NCBI RefSeq assembly: GCF_031426495.1
Contig: NZ_JANPLK010000056.1
Location: 1-17,631, forward strand
Source of the DNA: Gemmatimonas sp.
GTDB lineage: Bacteria > Gemmatimonadota > Gemmatimonadetes > Gemmatimonadales > Gemmatimonadaceae
Direction: 5' to 3'
Length of the DNA: 17,631 nucleotides
A model generated the notes under the pieces. That model made no database searches and was not told the DNA's origin. It saw nothing but the letters and a program-made list of their open reading frames with translations. The translations under genes were made by a program, and so were the position numbers. Shown here piece by piece: positions 1 to 12,187 of this stretch. Position 1 is the first letter of the stretch; each line of letters opens with the position of its first letter.

Positions 1-177
1 GCGGGGGGGTGGTTATCTGGTTGGGGTTAGCTGCACCCGGGGGGGTTACACGTGTTCCTCCCCCATTGTTCCGGGGTACCGTGTCTTTCAACCCGGGCTT
101 ACAACGACTCTGACCCCTTGAACCCTGAAGCCCTCCCCCCTGCTCACTCGGGAGTTTTCGAGTTTTCAGTTTTCCTG
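1..177. other. Window edge, non-coding, odd composition
   Basis: I see no credible gene here. The first 130 bases hold several runs of five to seven G or C (for example near 4-10, 40-46 and 133-139), quite unlike the codon-structured DNA that follows, so poor-quality terminal sequence is possible. Just downstream of the P450 stop codon, 152-174 holds two tandem copies of GAGTTTTC and a third, near-identical unit lacking its first base (AGTTTTC). Confidence 0.5.
152..174. repeat. Short tandem repeat, GAGTTTTC x ~2.9
   Basis: Two exact copies of GAGTTTTC (152-159, 160-167) are followed by AGTTTTC (168-174). The array ends 3 bases before the P450 stop codon on the complementary strand. An ACTCG/CGAGT inverted repeat (146-150 and 159-163) overlaps it. 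No T-tract follows the stem in the P450 direction, so I do not call it a terminator. Confidence 0.5.
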
Positions 178-1557
178 TTACCGAACCGCTGCCACGCGCA
201 TCATGATCTCCACCGCCGGCCTCGTCGTAAGCCGCGCAAACGGCCGCACGCTGTCCGCATCAATCGTGGTAAAATCGAATCCACGCACCAGCGTGGCCAG
301 AATCAACGCCGTCTCGATCGTAGCGAAGGCGGCCCCCACGCAAATGCGCGGACCGGCGCCGAACGGGATGTAGGCTCCCGCTGTCATTTCGCCTTCGCGC
401 TCGGGCAGGAACCGGTCGGGATCGAAGCGATCGGGGTTCACCCACATCTTCTGATGTCGGTGCATGCTCCAGGGCGCGATCATCAACATCGTGCCGCGCT
501 TCACGCGACGGCCGGCGATTTCAGTATCCTGCGCGGCCACGCGCGGCAGGAACGTGATTGGCGGATACAATCGCAGCACTTCGCGGAAGAAGTTGCGCAC
601 GTAGGGCAACCGCTTGGTGTGCTCCAACAGCACCGGTCCGTCACCGACCACGCGTTCCACTTCCTCGCGCATGCGCGCGACCACGTCGGGACGCACCGAG
701 AGAATGAAGAACGCCCACGTGAGTGAGCTGGCCGTGGTCTCGTGTCCGGCCAGGAAGAACACGCCCAACTGGTCGATCAACTCTTCGCGCGTGAACGGCT
801 GGCCCGTGTCGGTGTCGCGGGCATCGAGCACGGCACCGGCGATGTCGTCGAGTCCCTCGGTCGCGATGCGCGTGTCGAGCATGGTGCCCAGATGCCGGCG
901 AATGCGCGCGCAGGCGTCGCGCACCGCCTGCGGCTGCGTGGTCGGCGACCACGGTTTGTCGAGCAGCAACCGCTTGATGTCGATACTGCCCACTTGCCGC
1001 TCGAAGCGCATGAAGTCGTCGAACACCTGCTGCGACGCCTCACCCTCGAGCGGCACCGAGAAGATGGTGCGCGTAATCACGTCGGCCGTGAGATGACTCA
1101 TCGCGGCATCGAGCGAGAATCTGTCGCCCGAGGCCGAGAGGGCGCGCAGGCGCGCTTCGAAATCGTGAACCGCCGCCGCCATGAAATCGAAGGCGCGGTT
1201 GATGCGCATATGCGAAAAAGCCGGGTCGACCATTTTCCGCTGCCGCCGCCACGTGTCGCCGCTGGTCACGAACATGGAATTGCCGACGAGATCTTCGAGC
1301 GCTTCCACGAACAGATCGTTCTTGGGGAAGAGATCGTGATCGGTAAGGATCTTGTTCACCCACACCGGATCGTTGATCAGCAGGATGCCGCGGCGCGACG
1401 AGCCCAAGGGCGTGACCATCTCGCGGTACGCGAGATCGGGCAACAGGCTCAGAAGATCCTTTTGGCGGCGCCACATCAACCGCAGGAGCGACGTGACCGG
1501 TGCGCGAGGCACCGGCGCCGGCGGACGGTACAACGGAGACAGCGTCGCGTCAGGCAC
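178..1557 (-). CDS. Cytochrome P450 monooxygenase
   Basis: This is a heme-thiolate monooxygenase of 459 residues, the normal length for a soluble bacterial P450. All signature motifs are present in order: the C-helix WRRQR (W103-R107), the I-helix oxygen-activation motif AGHETT (270-275), the K-helix ExxR (E326-R329), an aromatic/PERF-like NPDRFDPDRF segment (374-383), and the heme loop FGAGPRICVG (399-408) with proximal thiolate Cys406. There is no obvious N-terminal membrane anchor, so it is probably cytosolic. The start is a GTG at 1555-1557, overlapping the stop of the upstream membrane-protein gene by 8 bp, so the two are co-transcribed and perhaps translationally coupled. No ferredoxin or reductase partner is encoded nearby. 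The heme-loop style resembles the CYP4/CYP102/CYP110-like branch more than the classic camphor P450 branch. The substrate cannot be told from sequence. Confidence 0.95.
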   Translation of the reverse strand: MPDATLSPLYRPPAPVPRAPVTSLLRLMWRRQKDLLSLLPDLAYREMVTPLGSSRRGILLINDPVWVNKILTDHDLFPKNDLFVEALEDLVGNSMFVTSGDTWRRQRKMVDPAFSHMRINRAFDFMAAAVHDFEARLRALSASGDRFSLDAAMSHLTADVITRTIFSVPLEGEASQQVFDDFMRFERQVGSIDIKRLLLDKPWSPTTQPQAVRDACARIRRHLGTMLDTRIATEGLDDIAGAVLDARDTDTGQPFTREELIDQLGVFFLAGHETTASSLTWAFFILSVRPDVVARMREEVERVVGDGPVLLEHTKRLPYVRNFFREVLRLYPPITFLPRVAAQDTEIAGRRVKRGTMLMIAPWSMHRHQKMWVNPDRFDPDRFLPEREGEMTAGAYIPFGAGPRICVGAAFATIETALILATLVRGFDFTTIDADSVRPFARLTTRPAVEIMMRVAAVR

Positions 1558-2284
1558 CCTGAGTGGTCATCCGCGCCGGCCGGCGCTGTGCGAGTCGAAT
1601 GCGCATCTGGTGGTAGATGATGATGGCCAGACCGACCACCAACGGGATCGACCACATCTTGGGATTCAGCGCATTGTGCGGCATCAGGCGCACGAATCCG
1701 AACGCCATGAAGGCCGTATACACGGAGATCCCCGAGCCCACGATCGCCTTCACGTGCTCCAGCTGGTAGGCGATGCGAGACGGCGTCGGCGTGTAGATGA
1801 ACCAGAGATTCGTGAGCCCGGAGGCCACCCCGACCACGGCGATGCCCATCATCAGTACTTCGTTGATGAGCCACCCTCGGTACGCACACAACAGCGCGAC
1901 GGCGATGACCAGCAGATTAAGGCCCACATTGGGCCATCGGCGGTTCTCCAGGTGCTGCTTCTTGTTGCGCACCGTCACCAGCCCGTGCCAGACCAGACTG
2001 ATCGTCAAAATCGCCAGGTACAGCATCATCCACCCGAAAATCCCCTGAATGCGGGCCGGAGGCCAATCGGTGAGGTGGTTGTGGGTATCGACCGGGGCGA
2101 GGATGGTGTTCGTCCCCATGCCGAGCGCCATGGAGGCAGTCACGAACATGAGGTAGGCGTATACTGTCCCGAACTTCTTGTGATTCTGACTCCCCTTCTT
2201 GCCGAAGACGGGGATCCAGAACAGCACCAGCCCGATCGCGCCGGTCGTGACGTGCACGAACAGGAACCATTTGAACGGCCACAT
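1550..2284 (-). CDS. Multi-pass membrane protein, DUF2306-like
   Basis: This 244-residue protein has about seven predicted membrane helices (roughly 6-27, 38-57, 79-102, 118-136, 142-165, 180-199 and 211-228). The start FVHVTTGAIGLV, then a basic loop (GKKGSQNHKKFG) leading into VYAYLMFVTA, matches the pattern I associate with DUF2306 proteins: His at the start of helix 1, a KG..H+..G loop, then helix 2. Histidines near or within helices (H11, H100, H177, H225) could bind heme or metal, but that is speculation. The ATG at 2282-2284 has a GGGAG Shine-Dalgarno-like sequence about 10 nt upstream on the minus strand. It is the first gene of a two-gene operon with the P450 (8-bp overlap), which hints at a redox or lipid-related partnership. 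The family assignment is from memory and moderately sure. Confidence 0.65.
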   Translation of the reverse strand: MWPFKWFLFVHVTTGAIGLVLFWIPVFGKKGSQNHKKFGTVYAYLMFVTASMALGMGTNTILAPVDTHNHLTDWPPARIQGIFGWMMLYLAILTISLVWHGLVTVRNKKQHLENRRWPNVGLNLLVIAVALLCAYRGWLINEVLMMGIAVVGVASGLTNLWFIYTPTPSRIAYQLEHVKAIVGSGISVYTAFMAFGFVRLMPHNALNPKMWSIPLVVGLAIIIYHQMRIRLAQRRPARMTTQGA

Positions 2285-2304
2285 GCGCTACGACTTCTCC
2301 CTCG

Positions 2305-2324
2305 GGAAGACAGCCCGGGTTCGC
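2305..2324. repeat. Direct repeat copy A in divergent promoter region
   Basis: The 20-mer beginning GGAAGACAGCCCG and ending TTCGC recurs at 2485-2503 with one substitution in the first half, a one-base gap and one further mismatch. This copy sits about 20 nt from the start codon of the leftward membrane-protein gene, so it would lie in that gene's leader or promoter. Confidence 0.4.
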
Positions 2325-2434
2325 GGGACCACGCCTCTTTCCGGCGTCTGCCGGGTACGCGTTACGGTACGCCACGCGTGTCGGCCACGCCAGCATGAAA
2401 TCTGGCAAACATTCCAAGCGCCGGGGACAGGTTT

Positions 2435-2463
2435 TTGCCGGTGCTGACGACACTCCCTATAGA
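2435..2463 (+). promoter_or_regulatory. Candidate sigma70-type promoter, clpX operon (upstream)
   Basis: TTGCCG (2435-2440), a 17-nt spacer and TATAGA (2458-2463) match four of six consensus bases in each box. It would give a leader of about 125 nt before the clpX ATG. Confidence 0.35.
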
Positions 2464-2484
2464 GATTTCCCCCGGCTTCCCACC

Positions 2485-2503
2485 GGAAGACGGCCCGCTT
2501 CGC
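2485..2503. repeat. Direct repeat copy B, abutting a candidate -35 box
   Basis: This is the second copy of the repeat at 2305-2324 (GGAAGACGGCCCG...TTCGC). It ends one base before a TTGACC -35-like box at 2504, a placement expected for a regulator site acting on clpX transcription. No regulator is known from the sequence. Confidence 0.4.
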
Positions 2504-2532
2504 TTGACCCTGCGTGCCCAAGCGAGTTAACT
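2504..2532 (+). promoter_or_regulatory. Candidate sigma70-type promoter, clpX operon (proximal)
   Basis: TTGACC (2504-2509, five of six consensus bases) is separated by 17 nt from a weak -10, TTAACT (2527-2532, three of six). It would give a leader of about 57 nt. The good -35 and correct spacing favour it, while the poor -10 counts against it. Confidence 0.35.
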
Positions 2533-2596
2533 GTATGTAGGTAGGTGGCTTGTCTCGCCACGTGCCGTCATCGATTGCCCACCGTTCCGGACCGAC

Positions 2597-6251
<3,655 letters not shown>

Positions 6252-6255
<4 letters not shown>

Positions 6256-6962
6256 GTGATTCGTCTCCCCCGCTCACCGACGCCGACACGCCGGTCGTCG
6301 TGCCGCGCATCGACCCGTTGGTTATCAAGAGCCTCGAGTATCTCGGACCGATGGCCAAGCAGGGCGGATGGCGTCCCGACCCCGACCTCCCGGAGATCGC
6401 CTTCGCCGGCCGTTCCAACGTAGGGAAGTCGTCGCTGCTCAATCGGCTTATGCGGCGCAAGTCGTTCGCCCGCGTCAGCAACACGCCGGGACGCACGCGC
6501 GAGATTCACTTCTTCAACGTGAACAAACTCTTCTGCCTCGCCGACCTTCCGGGGTACGGCTATGCGAAGATTTCGAAGGCGCGCAAGGCGGAGTGGCGCC
6601 CGCTGATCGAAGGGTATCTGAAGGACAGTCCGGTGTTGCGTGGTGTGGTGCAGCTGCTCGATGTACGCCATGATCCCACCGAAGACGATCTCACGATGCT
6701 CGACTTCCTCGCCGATCTTGGCGTGCCGACGATCTTCGCCGTCACCAAGATCGACAAGCTGCGGAAGCTCGAAGTAAAGCCGCGGCTCGAAACGCTCTCG
6801 AAGTTTCTCGGGTTGGACATCGATCAGATCGTCCCGTTCAGTGCCACCACGGGCCTCGGTCGCGATGAACTGGCGTCGGCGTTGATCGACCTGCTGGCGC
6901 TGCCCGACTGGAAGGTTCCGGAGGACCACGCAGACGAACCGTCTGAACCGGAGGCGACGTGA
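6252..6962 (+). CDS. engB: EngB/YsxC ribosome-biogenesis GTPase
   Basis: This TRAFAC-class GTPase of the YihA/YsxC/EngB family is needed for assembly of the 50S subunit. It has 236 residues, with a slightly longer N-terminus and an acidic C-terminal tail compared with the usual ~200. The G motifs are complete: G1 GRSNVGKS (53-60), G2 T78 in NTPGRT, G3 DLPG (98-101), G4 TKID (165-168) and G5 SAT (197-199). The GTG start overlaps the lon stop as GTGA (6252-6255), so it is probably translationally coupled. Having engB directly after lon recalls the clpX-lon-ysxC order in Bacillus and relatives. Confidence 0.97.
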
Positions 6963-7648
6963 CGTTGACTGCCAAACACAGCTTGCTCGCTGTTGTCGTG
7001 AGCCTACTGACCGCGTGTGCCTCGACCTCGCCGATCGTGGCGCAGGTCCCGCCCACGATGCCGCCGGCCGGTCAGTCAGGTACGCAGGGGGACACCCTCG
7101 ATCCGAACTGGATTCCCGCCGGCTTCGGCACGCTGCGTCAGGACGACATCGCGCTGAAGTTGGCGCCCGCGAACGGGTTGCAGGTGCGCGCGATCCCGCT
7201 CGACGAGCGCATCATCCGGCTCCTGTCGCCCGATTCGTACCGGTCGCTGCGCGAGCTCGTGAGTAGCAAGGAGCGCGACCTGCTCGCGGTGAAGGAACGG
7301 AACCGGCTACCGAGCTACTCGATCTGGTACGTGAGCTTCTTCGCGCAGGAGCAAGGCGAAACGCGCTTCTCGCCGCAGGAGTTCATCATCAACAACACCG
7401 GGCGCGACTTCCGTCCGCTCGACATGCTGCCGATCACGCCGGGCTTCGGCGAGTACCGCCTGACGCAACGCGAAGTGCAGTCGGCGCTCCTCATTTTCGA
7501 CGGGCAGATCGACGTCAATCAGCCCATCTCGGCGCTCATGGAGAGCACCCCCAGTGTGACCGACTGGAACCGCGTGATCCAGCGGATCGAGCGTGAACGG
7601 TCACTCGTGCGATCACGCGCCGCCGCCGCGTCGAAACCGCCGGCCTGA
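6959..7648 (+). CDS. Predicted lipoprotein of unknown function
   Basis: I do not recognise this 229-residue protein. It opens with a short basic n-region and a hydrophobic stretch (LLAVVVSLL) ending in a lipobox LTAC, with Cys20 as the lipidated residue, so it should be exported and anchored to a membrane. A Pro/Gly/Thr-rich linker (about 21-48) follows. The central part looks beta-rich (YSIWYVSFFAQ near 115-125; FSPQEFIINNTG near 136-147), and an Arg-rich helix (about 205-225) closes the protein. The GTG start overlaps the engB stop as GTGA (6959-6962). Its tight linkage to clpX, lon and engB suggests shared expression, possibly in envelope stress, but nothing in the sequence shows a function. 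Confidence 0.85.
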   Translation: MTLTAKHSLLAVVVSLLTACASTSPIVAQVPPTMPPAGQSGTQGDTLDPNWIPAGFGTLRQDDIALKLAPANGLQVRAIPLDERIIRLLSPDSYRSLRELVSSKERDLLAVKERNRLPSYSIWYVSFFAQEQGETRFSPQEFIINNTGRDFRPLDMLPITPGFGEYRLTQREVQSALLIFDGQIDVNQPISALMESTPSVTDWNRVIQRIERERSLVRSRAAAASKPPA

Positions 7649-7674
7649 CCTGGAACTGCTGCGCAGCGTCAGGC
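7643..7674. terminator. Possible bidirectional stem-loop between convergent genes
   Basis: GCCTGAC (7643-7649) and GTCAGGC (7668-7674) are perfectly complementary across an 18-nt loop that holds the palindrome GCTGCGCAGC. The arms contain both stop codons, that of the lipoprotein gene and that of the Nudix gene. The position suits a terminator shared by both strands, but there is no U-tract. Confidence 0.4.
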
Positions 7675-8193
7675 GTCGGGGACGCGTAAGACGTCTTCCA
7701 CGGCACCGGCATCGCCGTCACGCAGCAGATGGATCGCGTAGCGCACCGCTTCGTGTTCACGCGGCCACGCCAGGTGCTTGAGCGCCGCGGTGGGGGTGCG
7801 CCAGGCCGTGGTATCGTGCTCGTTGCTCAGCATCACCACGCTCGCGTGCTCCACGACGGCGGCGAAGACCACGGCCATCTGGATCGTGTTGCGTGGCGTG
7901 AGGTAGAACGGATTCACGGTCAGCGCATACAGCCGCTGGACCACCATCCCGGTCTCTTCGAAGACTTCCCGTCGCGCCGCGGCGGCCGGTAGCTCGCCCG
8001 GCTCGATACTGCCGTGTACGAGCTCCCAGGCGCCCGTACAACGCACGCCGGCCGCTCGCCGCAGGGTCAGCACCCGCCAGCGATCACGGCGGCCGTGCGG
8101 GGCCGGGGCCAAGACCACGACATCGACCACGCCAGCCACAATTTGGACGTCAGCCGCCGGGATCGCCGGCCGTACGGGACTTGAAGGGTTCAT
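7669..8193 (-). CDS. Nudix hydrolase
   Basis: This Mg-dependent hydrolase acts on a nucleoside diphosphate linked to another group. It has 174 residues from the ATG at 8191-8193. The Nudix box matches the consensus exactly: G61, E67, then REVFEETGM (75-83), that is Gx5Ex7REUxEExGU. The preceding WELVHGSIEPGE and the late WP.EHEAVRYA segment recall NudB-type (dihydroneopterin triphosphate/dATP) enzymes, but the substrate cannot be fixed from this. The frame stays open upstream to 8931, but that part is antisense to trpE and is not protein-like. The gene is divergent from trpE (54 bp between start codons) and convergent with the lipoprotein gene (20-bp gap). No Shine-Dalgarno is evident before the start. 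Confidence 0.9.
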   Translation of the reverse strand: MNPSSPVRPAIPAADVQIVAGVVDVVVLAPAPHGRRDRWRVLTLRRAAGVRCTGAWELVHGSIEPGELPAAAARREVFEETGMVVQRLYALTVNPFYLTPRNTIQMAVVFAAVVEHASVVMLSNEHDTTAWRTPTAALKHLAWPREHEAVRYAIHLLRDGDAGAVEDVLRVPDA

Positions 8194-8247
8194 AACCAAT
8201 GCTACCCGGTCGCTTGCCCTGCGGCGAGCGCGGCGGCGAACTTCCTC

Positions 8248-9786
<1,539 letters not shown>

Positions 9787-9791
9787 TCTCC

Positions 9792-11411
9792 ATGTCCCTC
9801 GTGCTCGTCTCAGCCTCGGGTGACCGGCGCTTTCCGCTCACCGGACGCACCGGCTTTGTCGCGGGTCGCGAGCTCTCGTGCACGCTGCCCATCCTCGATC
9901 CGGCGGTTTCACGTCGTCACGCCGAGCTTCGGGTATCGGATTCGGGCACGCTCGAGGTGGAGGATCTGAAGTCACGCAATGGCACCTGGGTCAACGGCGC
10001 GCGCGTGCAGCGTGCGACCGTGCTTCCCGGTGACACGCTGGCCTTCGGCACCGTCGCGTTCACGCTGCTGCACGAAGACCCGGTCGGCACCCGATCGCCG
10101 TCTCCGTCCGCATCAGCGTCGCCAGCGGCATCACCGTCGGCGTCGCCGGTGCCAGCGTTCGATGGCGGTTCAACCGTGCTCTTCGAGCGTCGCGTGCCCT
10201 CGCGCGAACAGTCGCTGGCCGATGTGGCCCACGTCACCGCGGGTCACGGACAGGCGGCGGCGCGCCTCGCGCAACTGGTCGGAATCGCGCAGCACCTCGG
10301 TGGCTCTACCGATCTCGACGCGCTGCTCGAGGCGCTGGCCGGCGACCTTTTTCGCAGCTTCGATGCCGACCGCGTGGCCATTCTCCTGCGCGACAGCGAC
10401 GGACTGCTGCAGACGCGGGTGTCGCGCGATCGTCGGGGCAATATTCCGCGGCCCGTTCCTCGGGCCATCGCCAACGGTGTGGCCGAACGGCAGGTCGCGC
10501 TGCTCACCAACGATGCGGGCGCAGACGCGCGCACGGCCGGTGCGTCCGTGCTGCAGCAGTCCGTACAGTCGGCGATGGCCGCGCCGCTGATCGGCGAGCA
10601 GACCACCACGCTCGGCGTCCTGTACGTGGATCATCTGCGGGACACCGATGTCTTCACCGATGAAGATCTCGCGTTTCTCGTAGCCTTCGCGGGGATCGCC
10701 TCGGCGGCCGTTGAACGCGAAGCCGCGACCGCACGGCTGCAGCAGGCCGCTCGCGTGCGCGCGAATTTTGAACGCTACTTCGCCCCGCAGATCGCGCGTC
10801 GCATCGCCGACAGCACCGGCCGCGTCGCGCCTGGTGGCGCGCGTCAGCATGTGGTCGTGCTGTTCAGCGATATCCGTGGATTCACCTCGATCGCCGAGTC
10901 GCTGCCGCCAACCCAGATGGCCGACCAGCTGAACGAATACTTCGGCGCGATGGTCGATTGCGTGTTCCGGCACGAGGGCGCGCTCGATAAGTTCATCGGC
11001 GACGCCATCATGGCGTATTGGGGCGTGCCGGAAGCCGGCGAGCACGATGCCGGTCGCGCCGTGGCCGCGGCGCTCGACATGCAGCTGGCGCTGAGCGCAC
11101 TGAATGCCCGCTGGACGGCCGAGGGCCGTCCGCTGCTCAGCGTCGGCATCGGGATTCACTCCGGCGACGCATTCGTCGGCAACATCGGATCACCGCGCCG
11201 GCTCGAGTTCACGCTCATCGGCGACACCGTGAATGTCGCGAACCGTTTGTGCAGTCTAGCCGCCGGCGGGGAAATTCTGGTCAGCGATGCCGTGCGTGAT
11301 GCGCTCGCCGACCCGAACTGCTGTACGTCGCGCAGCGAACTCGCCGTGGCGCGACAGCATGGCGCACCGCCGGATGTCTGGCAGGTGCTGTCCGGCTGGT
11401 CGGCGTCATGA
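9792..11411 (+). CDS. FHA-GAF-class III adenylate/guanylate cyclase
   Basis: This 539-residue soluble signalling protein has three modules. The FHA domain (about 1-95) carries the phosphothreonine-binding set G25-R26, S40-R41 with H43, and N63-G64. A Ser/Pro/Ala linker (101-121) leads to a GAF domain (about 155-313) and a helical connector (318-343). The class III cyclase domain (about 352-500) has metal aspartates D360 (FSDIRGFTS) and D404 (FIGDAIMAYWG), spaced 44 residues as in mammalian cyclases, the substrate-specifying Lys400 (DKFIGD), and the transition-state pair N481/R485 (NVANR). It should be catalytically active, most likely making cAMP, with input from a phosphorylated partner and a small ligand. 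ATG 9792 follows the trpE stop by 5 nt. The frame is open further upstream but only reads the 15-bp repeats. The stop overlaps the next gene as ATGA. Confidence 0.95.
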   Translation: MSLVLVSASGDRRFPLTGRTGFVAGRELSCTLPILDPAVSRRHAELRVSDSGTLEVEDLKSRNGTWVNGARVQRATVLPGDTLAFGTVAFTLLHEDPVGTRSPSPSASASPAASPSASPVPAFDGGSTVLFERRVPSREQSLADVAHVTAGHGQAAARLAQLVGIAQHLGGSTDLDALLEALAGDLFRSFDADRVAILLRDSDGLLQTRVSRDRRGNIPRPVPRAIANGVAERQVALLTNDAGADARTAGASVLQQSVQSAMAAPLIGEQTTTLGVLYVDHLRDTDVFTDEDLAFLVAFAGIASAAVEREAATARLQQAARVRANFERYFAPQIARRIADSTGRVAPGGARQHVVVLFSDIRGFTSIAESLPPTQMADQLNEYFGAMVDCVFRHEGALDKFIGDAIMAYWGVPEAGEHDAGRAVAAALDMQLALSALNARWTAEGRPLLSVGIGIHSGDAFVGNIGSPRRLEFTLIGDTVNVANRLCSLAAGGEILVSDAVRDALADPNCCTSRSELAVARQHGAPPDVWQVLSGWSAS

Positions 11412-12187
11412 GTCACACGCCGCTCACCCGAGCGGTCGGCCGCGCCGACGTAACGGGCATTCCCACCGCGGTCGATGATCTGGTGGAAATCGTACGCGAA
11501 CACGACACACTGTACGATTGGGCCGCCGAGCAGCCGCAGCCGCGCGCGATGCGCGGTCGCGCACCGGTGTATGTGGCCACGCTTCCGGAGTGCGGTATCC
11601 CGGTCGTTGTTCGTCACGGCTGGCACGGCGGCCTGCTGGCGCCGCTGACCGCCGACCGCTTTCGACGCCCCACCCGTGCCCCGGTGGAGATGGAGCGGTC
11701 GGCCGCGTTGCGCGCCGCCGGCGTCCCAACCACCGAAGTGCTCGGTTTTGCGCGCTATCCGGCGTCCTTCGGGCTCTGTCATGTCGACGTCGTGACGCGC
11801 CTCGTCGCCGACGCCGCCGACCTCGGCATGGTACTCGCCGGCCTCGCCCCCTTCGTGGATTGCGAGACGGCGTTGGCATCCACCCAGCGGCTGCTCATAC
11901 AACTGGCCAGTCACGGCGTGATTCATCCGGATCTCAACGTCAAGAATATTCTACTGCGGCCCACGGCCGGTGGCATCGAGGCGCTGATCATCGACGTCGA
12001 CGTCGTTCGCTGGGACCCGTCGCGTTCGCCGGACGAAACCATGCGCGCCAACGTCGCTCGACTCACGCGGTCGGTGCGCAAGTGGCGCACGCATTTCGGC
12101 TGCGACGTGACGGACGCCCGCATCGCCGCCTTTACCGACAGCGTGGCCGCCGAGTTGACGTCCGCTTCACACCCCGATGAACGCTAG
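11408..12187 (+). CDS. Kdo/LPS-kinase family protein (KdkA/WaaP-like)
   Basis: This 259-residue member of the lipopolysaccharide kinase group has a protein-kinase-like fold. The key segment HGVIHPDLNVKNILL (169-183) gives the HxDxNxxN catalytic loop (H173, D175, N177, N180). IIDVDVV (194-200) holds the DFG-equivalent Asp196. RHGWHGGLL (69-77) matches the R..R+GG region of Kdo kinases, and RPTRAPVEMERSAALRAAGVPTTEVLG resembles the helix after it (residues 87-113). The likely role is phosphorylating the inner LPS core at the cytosolic face. The start overlaps the cyclase stop (ATGA) and the C-terminus overlaps the next gene by 11 bp. The GT9 neighbour supports an LPS-core role. Other small-molecule kinases of this fold cannot be excluded. 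Confidence 0.82.
   Translation: MSHTPLTRAVGRADVTGIPTAVDDLVEIVREHDTLYDWAAEQPQPRAMRGRAPVYVATLPECGIPVVVRHGWHGGLLAPLTADRFRRPTRAPVEMERSAALRAAGVPTTEVLGFARYPASFGLCHVDVVTRLVADAADLGMVLAGLAPFVDCETALASTQRLLIQLASHGVIHPDLNVKNILLRPTAGGIEALIIDVDVVRWDPSRSPDETMRANVARLTRSVRKWRTHFGCDVTDARIAAFTDSVAAELTSASHPDER

Larger units (their letters stand above)
2285..2596. other. Divergent intergenic control region
   Basis: These 312 bp separate the divergent membrane-protein/P450 operon from clpX. No gene is supported: the long minus-strand open frame that crosses it is the antisense of clpX. It contains two candidate rightward promoters (2435-2463 and 2504-2532), an imperfect direct repeat (2305-2324 and 2485-2503), and two ACGCGT palindromes within the 2357-2379 stretch. 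I see no clear HrcA CIRCE element or other recognisable heat-shock operator. Confidence 0.6.

Noticed and set aside
152..174. GAGTTTTC repeats as a CRISPR or terminator
   Set aside because: Units are 8 bp with no spacers, so not CRISPR; the overlapping stem has no U-tract in the P450 direction.
742..1620. A 292-codon plus-strand frame over the P450
   Set aside because: It is antisense to the P450, whose heme loop, I-helix and ExxR motifs are all intact.
10170..11159. A 329-codon minus-strand frame over the cyclase gene
   Set aside because: It is antisense to an intact FHA-GAF-cyclase; translation shows no motif and is explained by codon bias.
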